This document shows, piece after piece, positions 17,679 through 26,799 of a stretch of DNA of 64,000 nucleotides. Source of the DNA: Rhodoplanes serenus (lineage in GTDB: Bacteria > Pseudomonadota > Alphaproteobacteria > Rhizobiales > Xanthobacteraceae); assembly GCA_945861855.1 (NCBI GenBank), contig CAMAWG010000004.1:1-64000 (forward strand). The letters run 5' to 3'. Made by a program: the position numbers and the translations under genes. Position 1 is the stretch's first letter. Each line of letters starts with the position of its first letter. The notes under the pieces are model-generated. The model did no database searches, had not been told where the DNA came from, and worked only from the letters and a program-made list of their open reading frames with translations.

Positions 17679-20042
17679 ATGGATCGCAAACCGAGAGCCG
17701 AAGGCGGCCCCTATATCGGGCGTCCGATGCCGCGCTTCGAGGATCTGCGCCTCGTGCGCGGCGCCGGTCGCTATTCCGACGACATTTCCATGCCCGGACA
17801 GGCCATCGCGGTGTTCGTGCGCTCGCCCCACGCGCACGCCCTCGTCAAGCGGATCGAAACCAATGCGGCGCGAAAGATTCCCGGCGTGATCGCGGTGCTG
17901 ACCGGGGCCGACTATGTCGCCGACGGACTTAGAGGAGCGATCCAGAGAGCCAATCCAGCCGGCGCGATCGACATCAAGGTCCGCGCCTTCGCACCGGAAA
18001 AGCGGCCGGTCCTCGAGGAGCAGCAGTTTCCACTGGTGACCGACCGTGCGCGCTATCCGGGCGAAGCCGTTGCGGTGGTGGTGGCGGAGAGCCTGATCGC
18101 CGCCCGCGACGCGGCGGAGGCGGTGCAGGTCGAATACGAGGTGCTGCCGGCGGTGACCGATGTGCGAAAGGCGAAGGGCGCCGAGCCGATCTGGCCCGCC
18201 TCCTGTCCGGACAACATCGCGCTCGACCAGGACTTCGGCGATGCCGCGGCGGTGCGGGCGGCGTTCGACGCGGCCGATCTCGTGGTCGAGCAGACCTTCG
18301 TCAACCAGCGCATCGTCAATTGCCAGATGGAGCCGCGCTCGGGCGTCGCCTCCTACGATGCGGCGGCGGATGCCTACACGCTGATTTCGGGCAACCAGGG
18401 CGTCCACGCGCCGCGCATGGTGCTGGCGGAAAGCTTCGGACTGCCGCTGGAGAAGGTCCGCTTCGTCTGCCCCGACGTCGGCGGCGGCTTTGGGCTCCGC
18501 AACAACCTCTATCCCGAGCAGGCCACGATCCTGTGGGCGGCCAAGCGCACCGGCCGGCCGGTGAAATGGACCAACGACCGCTCGGAATCCTTCCTCACCG
18601 ACTATGCGGGGCGCGATCTGGTCACGACCGCCCGGCTCGCGCTCACTCGCGACGGCCGCATCGCCGCGTATCATGTCGATCATCTCGGCACCTGCGGCGG
18701 GCAGACGGTGACCTACGTGCCGCTGAGCAATGCCTATCGCGTGGCGACGACCGTCTACGACATCCCGCTGATGCACATGCGCTGCCGCTCGGTGATGACC
18801 AACACGGTGCCGACCGCGCCGTTCCGCGGCGCCGGCCGCCCCGAGGCAACGCTGGTTCTGGAGCGGCTGATCGATCTCGCCGCCGACAAGCTCGGCATCG
18901 ACCGCGTGAGGCTGCGGCAGAAGAACGTCATCCCGAAGAAGAAGCTGCCCTACCGCACGGCGAGCGGGCTGCTCTACGACAGCGGCGACTTCGCGGGCAA
19001 CATGAACCGCATGGTCGAGGCCGCCGACTGGAAGGGCTTTGCCGCGCGCCGCCGCGAATCGAAGAAGCGCGGCAAGCTGCGCGGCATCGGCATCTCGAAC
19101 TATCTCGAGACGCCGGTCGGCATCCCGCACGAGCGCGTCGAGGTCACGGTGCTGGGCTCAGGCAAGGTCGAGCTTGCGGTCGGCACGCAGTCGACCGGCC
19201 AGGGCCATGAGACGAGCTTCGCGCAGGTCATGGCGGACCTGCTGGGCGTGCATCCCGAGGACATCGTCTTCATCGGCGGCGACACCGCAAAGATTCCGTC
19301 CGGCAGCGGCACGCATTCCGACCGCTCGATGAGGCTCGGTGGCACGCTGATGTTCCAGGCGTGCGGCGAGGTGCTGGCGCAGGGCAAGGCGGTCGCCGCC
19401 AAGATGCTCGACGTGGCCGAAGCCGAGATCAATTTCACCGACGGGCTGTTCGTCACGCCGAACAGCAACCGCCGGCTGACGATCTACGACGTGGCGCAGG
19501 CGATGGACGAGAACCCGGCGCTGGCCGCAGGCTCGAAGCTGGAATCCAAAGCCACCTTCACGGGCCGCATCCCGGCCTATCCAACCGGCTGCGCGATCTG
19601 CGAGGTCGAGATCGATCCGGACACGGGGGCCATTTCCATCCCGCGCTACGGCTCGATCGACGACGCGGGACAGGCGATCAACCCGCTCATTCTTCACGGC
19701 CAGGTGCATGGCGGCATCGTCCAGGGCATCGGCCAGGCGCTGGTGGAGGACGTGCGCTACGACGAGAGCGGCCAGGTGCTCTCCGGCAGCTTCATGGACT
19801 ACGGCATCCCGCGCGCGCACCTCGTTCCCTCGTTCGACATCGCGCTGACCGAGGACCCGACCCACGGCAATCCGCTGCGGGTGAAGGGCGGCGGCGAGGC
19901 CGGCATCACGCCGGCGCTGGCGGTGGTGATGAACGCTATCATGGACGCGCTGAAGGACTATGGCGTCGAGCACATGGACATGCCGGCGACGCCGCACCGC
20001 ATCTGGGCGGCGATTCAGGCAGCAACGGGCGGCCAAGGTTAG
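17679..20042 (+). CDS. Molybdenum hydroxylase large subunit (xanthine dehydrogenase family, MoCo-binding)
   Basis: Molybdopterin-binding subunit of 787 residues. The MoCo motifs are VGGGFGLRNN, PFRGAGRPEA, GTQSTGQGHET and the C-terminal catalytic glutamate in VKGGGEAGI. It lacks the AYRCSFR loop of CO dehydrogenase form I. Such subunits normally pair with FAD and 2Fe-2S subunits, but neither gene is adjacent. I took the ATG at 17679; a GTG at 17619 is a less likely alternative. The Rieske oxygenase follows 75 bases downstream. The likely role is hydroxylation of an aromatic N-heterocycle or oxidation of an aldehyde. A paralogue lies at 44263-46608. Confidence 0.9.
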   Translation: MDRKPRAEGGPYIGRPMPRFEDLRLVRGAGRYSDDISMPGQAIAVFVRSPHAHALVKRIETNAARKIPGVIAVLTGADYVADGLRGAIQRANPAGAIDIKVRAFAPEKRPVLEEQQFPLVTDRARYPGEAVAVVVAESLIAARDAAEAVQVEYEVLPAVTDVRKAKGAEPIWPASCPDNIALDQDFGDAAAVRAAFDAADLVVEQTFVNQRIVNCQMEPRSGVASYDAAADAYTLISGNQGVHAPRMVLAESFGLPLEKVRFVCPDVGGGFGLRNNLYPEQATILWAAKRTGRPVKWTNDRSESFLTDYAGRDLVTTARLALTRDGRIAAYHVDHLGTCGGQTVTYVPLSNAYRVATTVYDIPLMHMRCRSVMTNTVPTAPFRGAGRPEATLVLERLIDLAADKLGIDRVRLRQKNVIPKKKLPYRTASGLLYDSGDFAGNMNRMVEAADWKGFAARRRESKKRGKLRGIGISNYLETPVGIPHERVEVTVLGSGKVELAVGTQSTGQGHETSFAQVMADLLGVHPEDIVFIGGDTAKIPSGSGTHSDRSMRLGGTLMFQACGEVLAQGKAVAAKMLDVAEAEINFTDGLFVTPNSNRRLTIYDVAQAMDENPALAAGSKLESKATFTGRIPAYPTGCAICEVEIDPDTGAISIPRYGSIDDAGQAINPLILHGQVHGGIVQGIGQALVEDVRYDESGQVLSGSFMDYGIPRAHLVPSFDIALTEDPTHGNPLRVKGGGEAGITPALAVVMNAIMDALKDYGVEHMDMPATPHRIWAAIQAATGGQG

Positions 20043-20117
20043 CTTGACCCGATGGGACCGGCGGTCCGATAATTCGACTCGTTCCAAAGTTCCGGCCGCA
20101 CCTCTGGAGGGCGCCCC

Positions 20118-21221
20118 ATGAACATTCAGATCGGTCACGATCCCGCGCTCGTCGAGAGCAAGAAGAGGCTCATCAGCGGCACCTATCTCCACAACGCCTG
20201 GTACGTCGCCGCATGGTCCAGCGATCTGGCCGCCGGCAAGCTGCTCGGCCTCACGATCCTCAAGGAGCCGGTCGTCATCTACCGGATGGCGGACGGCAAG
20301 GTCGGCGCGCTGGAGGATCGCTGCGCGCACCGCTTCGCCCCGCTCAGCATGGGCAAGATCGTCGGCACCGACCGCGTCCAGTGCCCCTATCACGGTCTGG
20401 AGTACGACACGGCCGGCGTCTGCGTGCTCAATCCGCACGGCAACAAGCACATTCCGCCGCGGGCGCGGGTGAAGAGCTATCCGGTGACCGAAAAGCATCA
20501 GGCGATCTGGATCTGGATGGGCGACAAGGCGCCGGACCATTCCACGATCCCGGACTTCAGCGTGATGGACAACGTGCCGGCGCTGCACTCGACCAAGCTC
20601 GACAAGATCATGGTCAAGGCCAACTACGAGCTGGTCATCGACAACCTGCTCGACCTCAGCCACACGTCCTATCTGCACGAGGGCATCCTCGGAAATTCCG
20701 AAACAGTCGAGTCCGTCATCAGCGTGGATCACGATGGCGACGACGTCGTGGTCTCGCGCTACGCCCAAAGCGCGAAGCCCCCGGGGATGAATGTCCTGAT
20801 GTGGCCGGACGTGCCGGCGAAAGTCGACAAATTCACCGAAATGCGCTGGATGGCGCCCTCGACCATGCGGCTGATTTCCGGAGTCTGCGTGCCGGGCGCG
20901 TCGAAGGAGAGCGGCTCCGGCTATCACGCCATTCACCTGCTGACCCCGGAAACCGACGAAACCACGCACTACTTCTTCACGGCCGTCCGCTTCGGCGTGT
21001 TCTCCAAGGGCGACGAGCTGAACAAGCAAATCCAGGAGAAGGTCGCGGCGACCCGCCGGTTCGCCTTCGAGGAGCAGGACGCGCCGGTGATCGAGGCGCA
21101 GCAGCGGATCATCGATGCCTCGCAGACCGCGGTCGACCCGGTGACGCTGGCGATCGATGTGGGCCCGGTGCGCTACAAGCAGGTGCTGAAGAAGCTGATT
21201 TCCGCCGAACAGGCGCCCTAG
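20118..21221 (+). CDS. Rieske non-heme iron oxygenase, O-demethylase-like (VanA-type)
   Basis: Oxygenase of 367 residues with the Rieske site C69-x-H71 and C89-x2-H92 (CAHR, CPYHG) and mononuclear iron ligands H182 and H187 with bridging D179 in LLDLSHTSYLHEG. Length and motif spacing match vanillate O-demethylase oxygenase and related monooxygenases that need no beta subunit. GGAGGG precedes the ATG. No VanB-like reductase gene is next to it; the reductase at 5475 belongs to another operon. It probably demethylates or hydroxylates a methoxy-aromatic or similar substrate. Confidence 0.92.
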   Translation: MNIQIGHDPALVESKKRLISGTYLHNAWYVAAWSSDLAAGKLLGLTILKEPVVIYRMADGKVGALEDRCAHRFAPLSMGKIVGTDRVQCPYHGLEYDTAGVCVLNPHGNKHIPPRARVKSYPVTEKHQAIWIWMGDKAPDHSTIPDFSVMDNVPALHSTKLDKIMVKANYELVIDNLLDLSHTSYLHEGILGNSETVESVISVDHDGDDVVVSRYAQSAKPPGMNVLMWPDVPAKVDKFTEMRWMAPSTMRLISGVCVPGASKESGSGYHAIHLLTPETDETTHYFFTAVRFGVFSKGDELNKQIQEKVAATRRFAFEEQDAPVIEAQQRIIDASQTAVDPVTLAIDVGPVRYKQVLKKLISAEQAP

Positions 21222-21337
21222 CAGAGACGGAACCCGCCCCGCTTTCCGTGTTGAAAAGCCATCCGCCCGCCCTAGATGACAGGGGTGCGGAAGGATTAGG
21301 CTTTCCGCCTCTTTCGAATTGAACGCAGGATCAAGCT

Positions 21338-22648
21338 GTGGACGCCCAAACAGCCGGACGCCCGGCCAAAAGCTTTTCTCCCGCAGCCCTCGTCACCGAG
21401 GGCAAGACCAAGAAGATCTTCCGCATCGCCGGGTCCGACCTGGTCTCGGTGGTGGCGAAAGACGACATCACCGCGGGCGATGGCGCCAAGCACGATATCA
21501 TCGCCGACAAGGGCCGGCTCGCCACCGCGACGACCTGCAACGTGTTCCGCCTGCTCAAGGCCTGCGGCCTGCCGGTCGCGTTCGAGGAGCAGGACAGCCC
21601 GACCTCGTTCATCGCGCCCCCCTGCACCATGCTGCCCTACGAGGTGGTGGTGCGGCGCGAGGCGCACGGCTCGGCGCTCAAGCGCAGCCCGCACTACGCC
21701 AAGGGACAGTTGTTTCCCAAACTGCTGGTCGAGTTCTATCTCAAGACCAAGGACAAGAACTGGAAGGGCAAACCGCTGGTCGCCGACGATCCGCTGATGC
21801 AATACGAGGACGGCGCCGCGCAGATCCGGCTGTTCAATCCGGCGAAGCCGATCCTCGGCTCGGAGCCGTTCCTGGTGCTGCAGACCGCGGACGTGTTCAC
21901 CCACCCCGAGGAATACAAATTCTTCCCCGAGATGCGGCGGATCGCGCGCCACGCGTTCCTGGTGCTTGAGAAGGCCTGGACGCTCGAAGGCGGCACGCTC
22001 GTGGACTTCAAGGTCGAGTTCGGCTTCGATCCGAAAGGCAACCTGCTGCTCGCCGACGTGATCGACAACGATTCCTGGCGGGTGCTGGAGAACGGCGCCT
22101 ATATCGACAAGCAGGTCTACCGCGACGGCGGCACACTCGACACGGTGGCGGAGAAATACCGGCAGGTCGCGGAGACCACCGGCCACTTCCGCCTGCCCCG
22201 CCAGCGCATCATCCTCTGGCGCGGCTCCGAGAGCGACAAGACCGAAGCGTTCTCCGAGGCGCTCGGCGGCTTGAAGGACCTGATGACGGTCGTGACCTGC
22301 TCCATCCACAAGGAGCCGGTGGCAGGCGCGAACACCCTGAACAAGATGATTCAAGAAGTCCCGGACAGTGTCGTGATCGCCTTCATCGGGCGCTCGAATG
22401 GAGCGGGCCCGGTGCTATCGGCACAATCGACCATTCCCGTCATCACGGTGCCGGCGAGCGCCAAGGAATTCCCCGAGGACGTCTGGTCGTCGCTGCGTGC
22501 GCCGAGCAAGGTTCCGGTGATGACGGTGCTGGAGCCCTCCAACGCGGTGCTGGCCGCGCTGCAGATCCTCTCTGCCCGCAACCCGCGCGTCTATGCGCAG
22601 GTGCGCGGCGAGATCGAGAACCGCATGGTCAATACGCTCACGATCTGA
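21338..22648 (+). CDS. Bifunctional SAICAR synthetase / class II AIR carboxylase (PAICS-like PurC-PurE fusion)
   Basis: Protein of 436 residues joining two purine-biosynthesis enzymes. The N-terminal half is PurC-like: EGKTKKIFRI (ATP site), LVDFKVEFG and VIDNDSWR. The C-terminal half (from about residue 285) is PurE-like, but of the eukaryotic class II form: IGRSNGAGPVLS and DVWSSLRAPSK match animal PAICS rather than bacterial PurE, whose motif is GGAAHLPGM. Order and length also match animal PAICS. Class II AIR carboxylase uses CO2 directly and needs no PurK. It starts with GTG (AGGA upstream). Neighbours are catabolic, not purine genes. Sub-functionalisation is possible: the usual SAHK of PurE reads CSIHK here. 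Confidence 0.85.
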   Translation: MDAQTAGRPAKSFSPAALVTEGKTKKIFRIAGSDLVSVVAKDDITAGDGAKHDIIADKGRLATATTCNVFRLLKACGLPVAFEEQDSPTSFIAPPCTMLPYEVVVRREAHGSALKRSPHYAKGQLFPKLLVEFYLKTKDKNWKGKPLVADDPLMQYEDGAAQIRLFNPAKPILGSEPFLVLQTADVFTHPEEYKFFPEMRRIARHAFLVLEKAWTLEGGTLVDFKVEFGFDPKGNLLLADVIDNDSWRVLENGAYIDKQVYRDGGTLDTVAEKYRQVAETTGHFRLPRQRIILWRGSESDKTEAFSEALGGLKDLMTVVTCSIHKEPVAGANTLNKMIQEVPDSVVIAFIGRSNGAGPVLSAQSTIPVITVPASAKEFPEDVWSSLRAPSKVPVMTVLEPSNAVLAALQILSARNPRVYAQVRGEIENRMVNTLTI

Positions 22649-22768
22649 GCGAAAACCGGCCATCCGGGCATCGCCGGCTGCCGATTCCCGCGGTTCCGCC
22701 CATCAGGCTTTTCTGTCCCCACCCCTGTAACGGCAGGGCGGCAGGGCGGGTCATTGCGTCTTCTTTGT

Positions 22769-22793
22769 GGAACCGTGGAACCTCCACGGAGTT
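22769..22793 (+). promoter_or_regulatory. Putative EcfG promoter with an embedded palindrome
   Basis: GGAAC at 22769-22773 is followed after 16 bases by AGTT (GTT at 22791-22793), close to the consensus GGAAC-N16/17-CGTT. The spacer is almost entirely a perfect inverted repeat, CCGTGGA-acc-TCCACGG (22773-22789), which could be an operator. The small secreted-protein gene starts 65 bases downstream. Confidence 0.55.
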
Positions 22794-22858
22794 AACGAAG
22801 CACAATTTCTGGGCTCACATCCCATCCAACCGCACACCCTTTCGAGGGGGAGGACACG

Positions 22859-23104
22859 ATGTCTTTCCATCGCACCCTGTTTGTTGCCATCGGCCTAGTG
22901 ATTGGCGCGACGTGTGTGTCGTCCGCCCAGGAACAGACCATCAAAGTCAGCGCTTCGGCCAAGGCCGCCTGCATGCCGGACGCCGTGCGGCTTTGCCGCG
23001 ATGCCCTGCCGAACGTCCAAAACGTCCTGATGTGCTTCGGGCAGAACCGCGACAAGATCAGCAGCCGCTGCCTCACGGTGCTAGCGGGCTACGGGCTGCA
23101 GTAG
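22859..23104 (+). CDS. Small secreted cysteine-rich protein
   Basis: Precursor of 81 residues with a signal peptide (residues 1-23, ending SSAQ). The mature part has four cysteines, C38, C46, C59 and C71, enough for two disulfides in the oxidising periplasm. The pattern AC-x7-LC...C...NRDKISSRC resembles the cysteine-rich repeat of GLG1-type proteins, found in many short rhizobial exported proteins. GGGGGAGG precedes the ATG. An EcfG-like promoter upstream suggests stress induction. It converges with the PrpD gene with only 3 bases between stops. Confidence 0.8.
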   Translation: MSFHRTLFVAIGLVIGATCVSSAQEQTIKVSASAKAACMPDAVRLCRDALPNVQNVLMCFGQNRDKISSRCLTVLAGYGLQ

Positions 23105-23107
23105 CGC

Positions 23108-24415
23108 CTAACTCGCACCGATCTGCCCTATCTCACGGATGAACGCCGCCGGTCGGTCCAGCGCGGAGAGCGCCGCGGCGAACTCCGCTTCGGCGCGGTC
23201 GCGGTCGAGCACCAAGGCGGTCACCCGGACGAACTTCGCCTTCAAGTCCTCCTCGCCGAACGGCCGCGCCGGATCGCCCGGCACATGCGTCACGGTTCGC
23301 TCGCGCCGGCCCGACGCCGTCACCGTGACATGCGCCGGCCAGGCCTGCGGGTATCCGGCGGCGAGCAATCCCTCCTCCGCCCGCACCTGAATGCGCGCCA
23401 TGAAGCCCGCGAGCGCTGGCGCGAGCGGCCCCGCAGGCGGGCTCAATCCGTAGGCCAGGTCGGGGGCGAGCGCCGCCACCGCCATCTGATATTGCACACT
23501 GGTCAGATGCGAGAAGCGGTCCCCCGCGGTGACGCCGTGGTCGATCATCTTGACCTGCGGCGGCAGCACGGCGACGCCGATGCGGGCGATGGATTGCGCC
23601 TCGACGCCCTCCGCCAGCACCTCCTTCAGCGCCTGGGTGGCGGCCATGGTCTGGCGTGCCGCGCACCAGGGCTTGAACGAGGTCTGGCTCAACGCGACCG
23701 CGCCCATGCCGCCGCCCAGCAGCGCGGCGTTCGGCGCAATGCCAAAAATGTTCTTCAGAAAATCGCCATCGGCGATCTTCACGTCGGAGGTGAATCCCGC
23801 CCCCGCCGCCAGCGCCGCCTGGAGGCCGCGCGCGGCGGCGTGGCCCACCGCGAGCCAGCGCGCCGTGGTGGGGGCCGCATGGTGGCCGGTGCCAGGCGCC
23901 GCCATGATCAACGCGGCCGACAGCGCATTCGCCGTCCGCGTCCCGTCGAGCTTGAACAGTCGGGCGGCGACCGCGGCTGCGCCGAACGGCGCCGCGAAAT
24001 AGGAGGGCCAGATGCCGCGATAGAGCACGCTCGGGCCGTCGATCGCGGCCCCCAGCCGGATCATCGCCTCGTAGCCCACGGCGATGGCGGCCGCGACATC
24101 GTCCGGCGTCACATCCGGCAGCGAAGCGGCGATGGTCAGCGCCGCCGGCACCACGATCGCGCCGGGCGTGATCATCGCGCCGAGATGAATGTCGTCGATC
24201 TCGCTCAATCGCGCGAGCGCCACGTTGATCGCCAGCCGGTCGGCCAGCGCGTCGCTGTCCTTGCGGAAGGCGAGCAGCAGCCGTCCCTCCCCGGTGCTCC
24301 GGGCGGCGATCCACGCGCCGATCGCGTCGGCCGCATGCAGCCGCACGTCCGCGCGCACGCGCGCGTCGGGTTCGTAATCGGCAACGAAGGCGCCAAGCTG
24401 TTCGAGGGCCGTCAT
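23108..24415 (-). CDS. MmgE/PrpD family protein
   Basis: Cytoplasmic protein of 435 residues in the 2-methylcitrate dehydratase/iminodisuccinate epimerase family. The all-alpha domain includes DAIGAWIAARSTG and GYEAMIRLG; the small C-terminal domain includes VTASGRRERT. I chose the ATG at 24415 (MTALEQLG) rather than the frame start at 24514 because it matches the family N-terminus. Other methylcitrate-cycle genes are absent, so a methylcitrate role is not supported. Members of this family in catabolic clusters often dehydrate or isomerise a hydroxy acid. Confidence 0.85.
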   Translation of the reverse strand: MTALEQLGAFVADYEPDARVRADVRLHAADAIGAWIAARSTGEGRLLLAFRKDSDALADRLAINVALARLSEIDDIHLGAMITPGAIVVPAALTIAASLPDVTPDDVAAAIAVGYEAMIRLGAAIDGPSVLYRGIWPSYFAAPFGAAAVAARLFKLDGTRTANALSAALIMAAPGTGHHAAPTTARWLAVGHAAARGLQAALAAGAGFTSDVKIADGDFLKNIFGIAPNAALLGGGMGAVALSQTSFKPWCAARQTMAATQALKEVLAEGVEAQSIARIGVAVLPPQVKMIDHGVTAGDRFSHLTSVQYQMAVAALAPDLAYGLSPPAGPLAPALAGFMARIQVRAEEGLLAAGYPQAWPAHVTVTASGRRERTVTHVPGDPARPFGEEDLKAKFVRVTALVLDRDRAEAEFAAALSALDRPAAFIREIGQIGAS

Positions 24416-24529
24416 GGGCTTCAATATTTTCGCGCGCGGATTGCGGCGCTGGTCTCGGGGGGCGATCTGCGCTTGAATCGCAAAACGTCGGGATTCGCCC
24501 GACCCTAACGGCAATCCCGGAGCCGCTCA

Positions 24530-25744
24530 ATGGCGACCGAGTCTCGCTGGCCACCGCATCCGCTTGCGGCGCGCGTCAATCATCTTCGCGCCCGGGGCGG
24601 CCACGAGCACAGCCGCGTCACATACGTCGAGCTGTTCTACGATCTGGTGTTCGTGTTCGCCATCACGCAACTCTCGCACGGCTTGCTGGCGCATCTCAGC
24701 CCGCTCGGCGCGCTGCAGACCGCCGTGCTGATGCTCGCGGTGTGGTGGGCCTGGATCGACACGGCATGGATCACCAACTGGCTCGACCCGGAGCGCACCG
24801 CAGTCCGCCTGATGCTGTTTGCGCTGATGCTGGCGGGGCTGGTGTTGTCGGCGTCGATCCCCAAGGCCTTCGAGGAGCGGGCGCTGGCCTTCGCGCTGTC
24901 CTATGCCGCGATGCAGGTCGGCCGGAGCCTGTTCATGCTCTGGGCGCTCCGAAACCACGACGCCGGCAACTTCCGCAATTTCATCCGCATCATCCTGTGG
25001 CAGACGATCGCCGCGCTGTTGTGGATAGCCGGGGCGTTTGCGCAAGGCCCGCTCCGGCTGGCGCTCTGGGCCGTCGCGGTCGCCTTCGAGACCTCGGCGC
25101 CGGTCCTCGGATTCTGGGTGCCGCGGCTCGGCCGCTCGGCCACCACCGACTGGACGGTGGAAGGCGGCCACATGGCCGAGCGCTGCGGGCTGTTCGTCAT
25201 CATTGCGCTGGGCGAATCGGCGCTGGTCACCGGCGCGACCTTCGCCGGCCTGTCCTGGACCGCCGAACACATCGGCGCGTTCCTGGTGGCCTTCGCGGGA
25301 AGCGTGGCGATGTGGGTGATCTACTTCAACATCGGCGCCGAGCGGGCGAGCCGCCTGATCGCATCCTCCGACGATCCCGGGCGGCTGGCGCGGAGCGGCT
25401 ATACCTATCTCCACATCCTGATCGTGGTCGGCATCATCGTCGCCGCGGTCGGCGACGACCTGACGCTGCATCACCCGAGCGGCCGCAACGACATCAAGAC
25501 CGCCGCGGTGCTGATCGGGGGGCCTGCGCTCTATCTCCTCGGCAACATGCTGTTCAAGCGCCTGTCGGCGCCCAACCTGCCGCTGTCGCATCTCGTCGGC
25601 CTTGGCATGCTGGCGCTGCTGATCCCGGCCGCGGCGATCACCACGCCGCTGCTGCTGTCCTCGGCCACGACGGCGGTGCTGATCGTGGTCGCCGCCTGGG
25701 AATCGATCTCGCTGCGGAATTCGCCGCACGGCCGGGCGCGGTGA
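24530..25744 (+). CDS. Low-temperature-requirement A (LtrA) family membrane protein
   Basis: Polytopic membrane protein of 404 residues with about ten to twelve hydrophobic segments. The LtrA signature YVELFYDLVFVFAITQLSHG (in part: FYDLVFVFAITQL) lies near residue 38, and the second hallmark is AERCGLFVIIALGES near residue 218. LtrA was named for cold growth in Listeria; its biochemical activity is not established. It is divergent from the PrpD gene and stands alone. Confidence 0.88.
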   Translation: MATESRWPPHPLAARVNHLRARGGHEHSRVTYVELFYDLVFVFAITQLSHGLLAHLSPLGALQTAVLMLAVWWAWIDTAWITNWLDPERTAVRLMLFALMLAGLVLSASIPKAFEERALAFALSYAAMQVGRSLFMLWALRNHDAGNFRNFIRIILWQTIAALLWIAGAFAQGPLRLALWAVAVAFETSAPVLGFWVPRLGRSATTDWTVEGGHMAERCGLFVIIALGESALVTGATFAGLSWTAEHIGAFLVAFAGSVAMWVIYFNIGAERASRLIASSDDPGRLARSGYTYLHILIVVGIIVAAVGDDLTLHHPSGRNDIKTAAVLIGGPALYLLGNMLFKRLSAPNLPLSHLVGLGMLALLIPAAAITTPLLLSSATTAVLIVVAAWESISLRNSPHGRAR

Positions 25745-25795
25745 TTGCCCTTATCGTTCGAGCGTGACATTCAACGGACTTGCTGGGGAAACGAC

Positions 25796-26704
25796 ATGAG
25801 CGGCCTGAATATCGGCGTGATCGGCGCGGGCCTGATGGGCCATGGCATCGCCTACCTGCTGGCTGCGGCCGGGCACAACGTCCGCGTCTACGATCCTTCA
25901 GCCCAATGGCGGGAATCCCTGAACGAGCGCCTGGAGAGCGCGCGTGCGCTGCTCGGCGGCGATCCCGCCCTGCTCGGCCGCATCTCCGCCCATGAGCACA
26001 TGGCGCCGGCGATGAAGGACACCGCCTTCGTGTTCGAGGCCGCGCCGGAAAAGCTGCCGCTGAAGCAGCAGCTCTTCGCCGAGCTTGAAGAGCTGACCGC
26101 GCCCACGACGATCCTCGCCAGCAACAGCTCGGCCATTCCCTCGACCCGGATCGGCGAGAAGCTCAAGCACCGCGAGCGCGTAGTCGGAACGCACTTCTGG
26201 AACCCGCCGCATCTCGTGCCGCTGGTCGAGGTCACGCAGAACGAAAAGACCAGCGACGACACCGTCGCCAGGACGATGGCGCTCCTGCGCGGCGCCGGCC
26301 GCAATCCGGTGCATGTGAAGAAGGACATCCCGGGCTTCGTCGGCAACCGGCTGCAACATGCGCTCAAGCGCGAGGCGATCGCGCTGGTCGCCGCGGGGGT
26401 TTGCGACGCCGACACCATCGACGAGGTGGTTAAGAGCGGCTTCGGCGCACGCATGGCGGTGCTGGGCCCGATGGAGCAGACCGATCTCGTGGGGGTCGAT
26501 CTGACGCTCGACATCCAGAACGTGCTGCTGGCCGATCTCGACCGCTCGACCGAGCCGACGCAGTTCATCAAGGACAAGGTCGCGGCGGGCAAGCTCGGCA
26601 TGCGTACCGGCGAGGGCCTGCGCAAATGGACGCCGCAGTCGGCCGACGCGGTGCGCGAGCGGCTGCGGAACTTCCTCGCCGATCAGGCCAAGACGAAAGC
26701 CTGA
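25796..26704 (+). CDS. 3-hydroxyacyl-CoA dehydrogenase family protein
   Basis: NAD-dependent dehydrogenase of 302 residues. The Rossmann motif G10-A-G12-L-M-G15 (IGVIGAGLMGHG) is followed by the 3HCDH catalytic histidine region GTHFWNPPHLVPLVEV and the C-terminal helical domain with GFVGNRLQHAL. Its length fits single-domain 3-hydroxybutyryl-CoA or lambda-crystallin/carnitine-type dehydrogenases. I took the ATG at 25796, where the Rossmann fold begins, over the longer frame from 25745. It probably oxidises a hydroxy acid or hydroxyacyl-CoA from the local degradation routes. Confidence 0.9.
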   Translation: MSGLNIGVIGAGLMGHGIAYLLAAAGHNVRVYDPSAQWRESLNERLESARALLGGDPALLGRISAHEHMAPAMKDTAFVFEAAPEKLPLKQQLFAELEELTAPTTILASNSSAIPSTRIGEKLKHRERVVGTHFWNPPHLVPLVEVTQNEKTSDDTVARTMALLRGAGRNPVHVKKDIPGFVGNRLQHALKREAIALVAAGVCDADTIDEVVKSGFGARMAVLGPMEQTDLVGVDLTLDIQNVLLADLDRSTEPTQFIKDKVAAGKLGMRTGEGLRKWTPQSADAVRERLRNFLADQAKTKA

Positions 26705-26799
26705 TTCCAACAGAGCTCGATTGGCCGGGACAGCCCTGCATCGATCTGGCACCATCGAAGTGCGACGCGTCGCGCCGGGCGAAGCAGTCGAGGTTTCAA

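Noticed and set aside
20055-20067. Hairpin GGACC-GGC-GGTCC after the MoCo gene
   Set aside because: Stem of only 5 bp without a T-tract; too weak to call a terminator.
19158-21029. 623-residue open frame on the minus strand
   Set aside because: Antisense to the molybdenum hydroxylase and Rieske genes; its translation is R/H/D-rich with no domain.
22777-22793. Second GGAAC to GTT pairing inside the same promoter
   Set aside because: Spacing of 9 bases is far from the 16-17 needed for an EcfG promoter.
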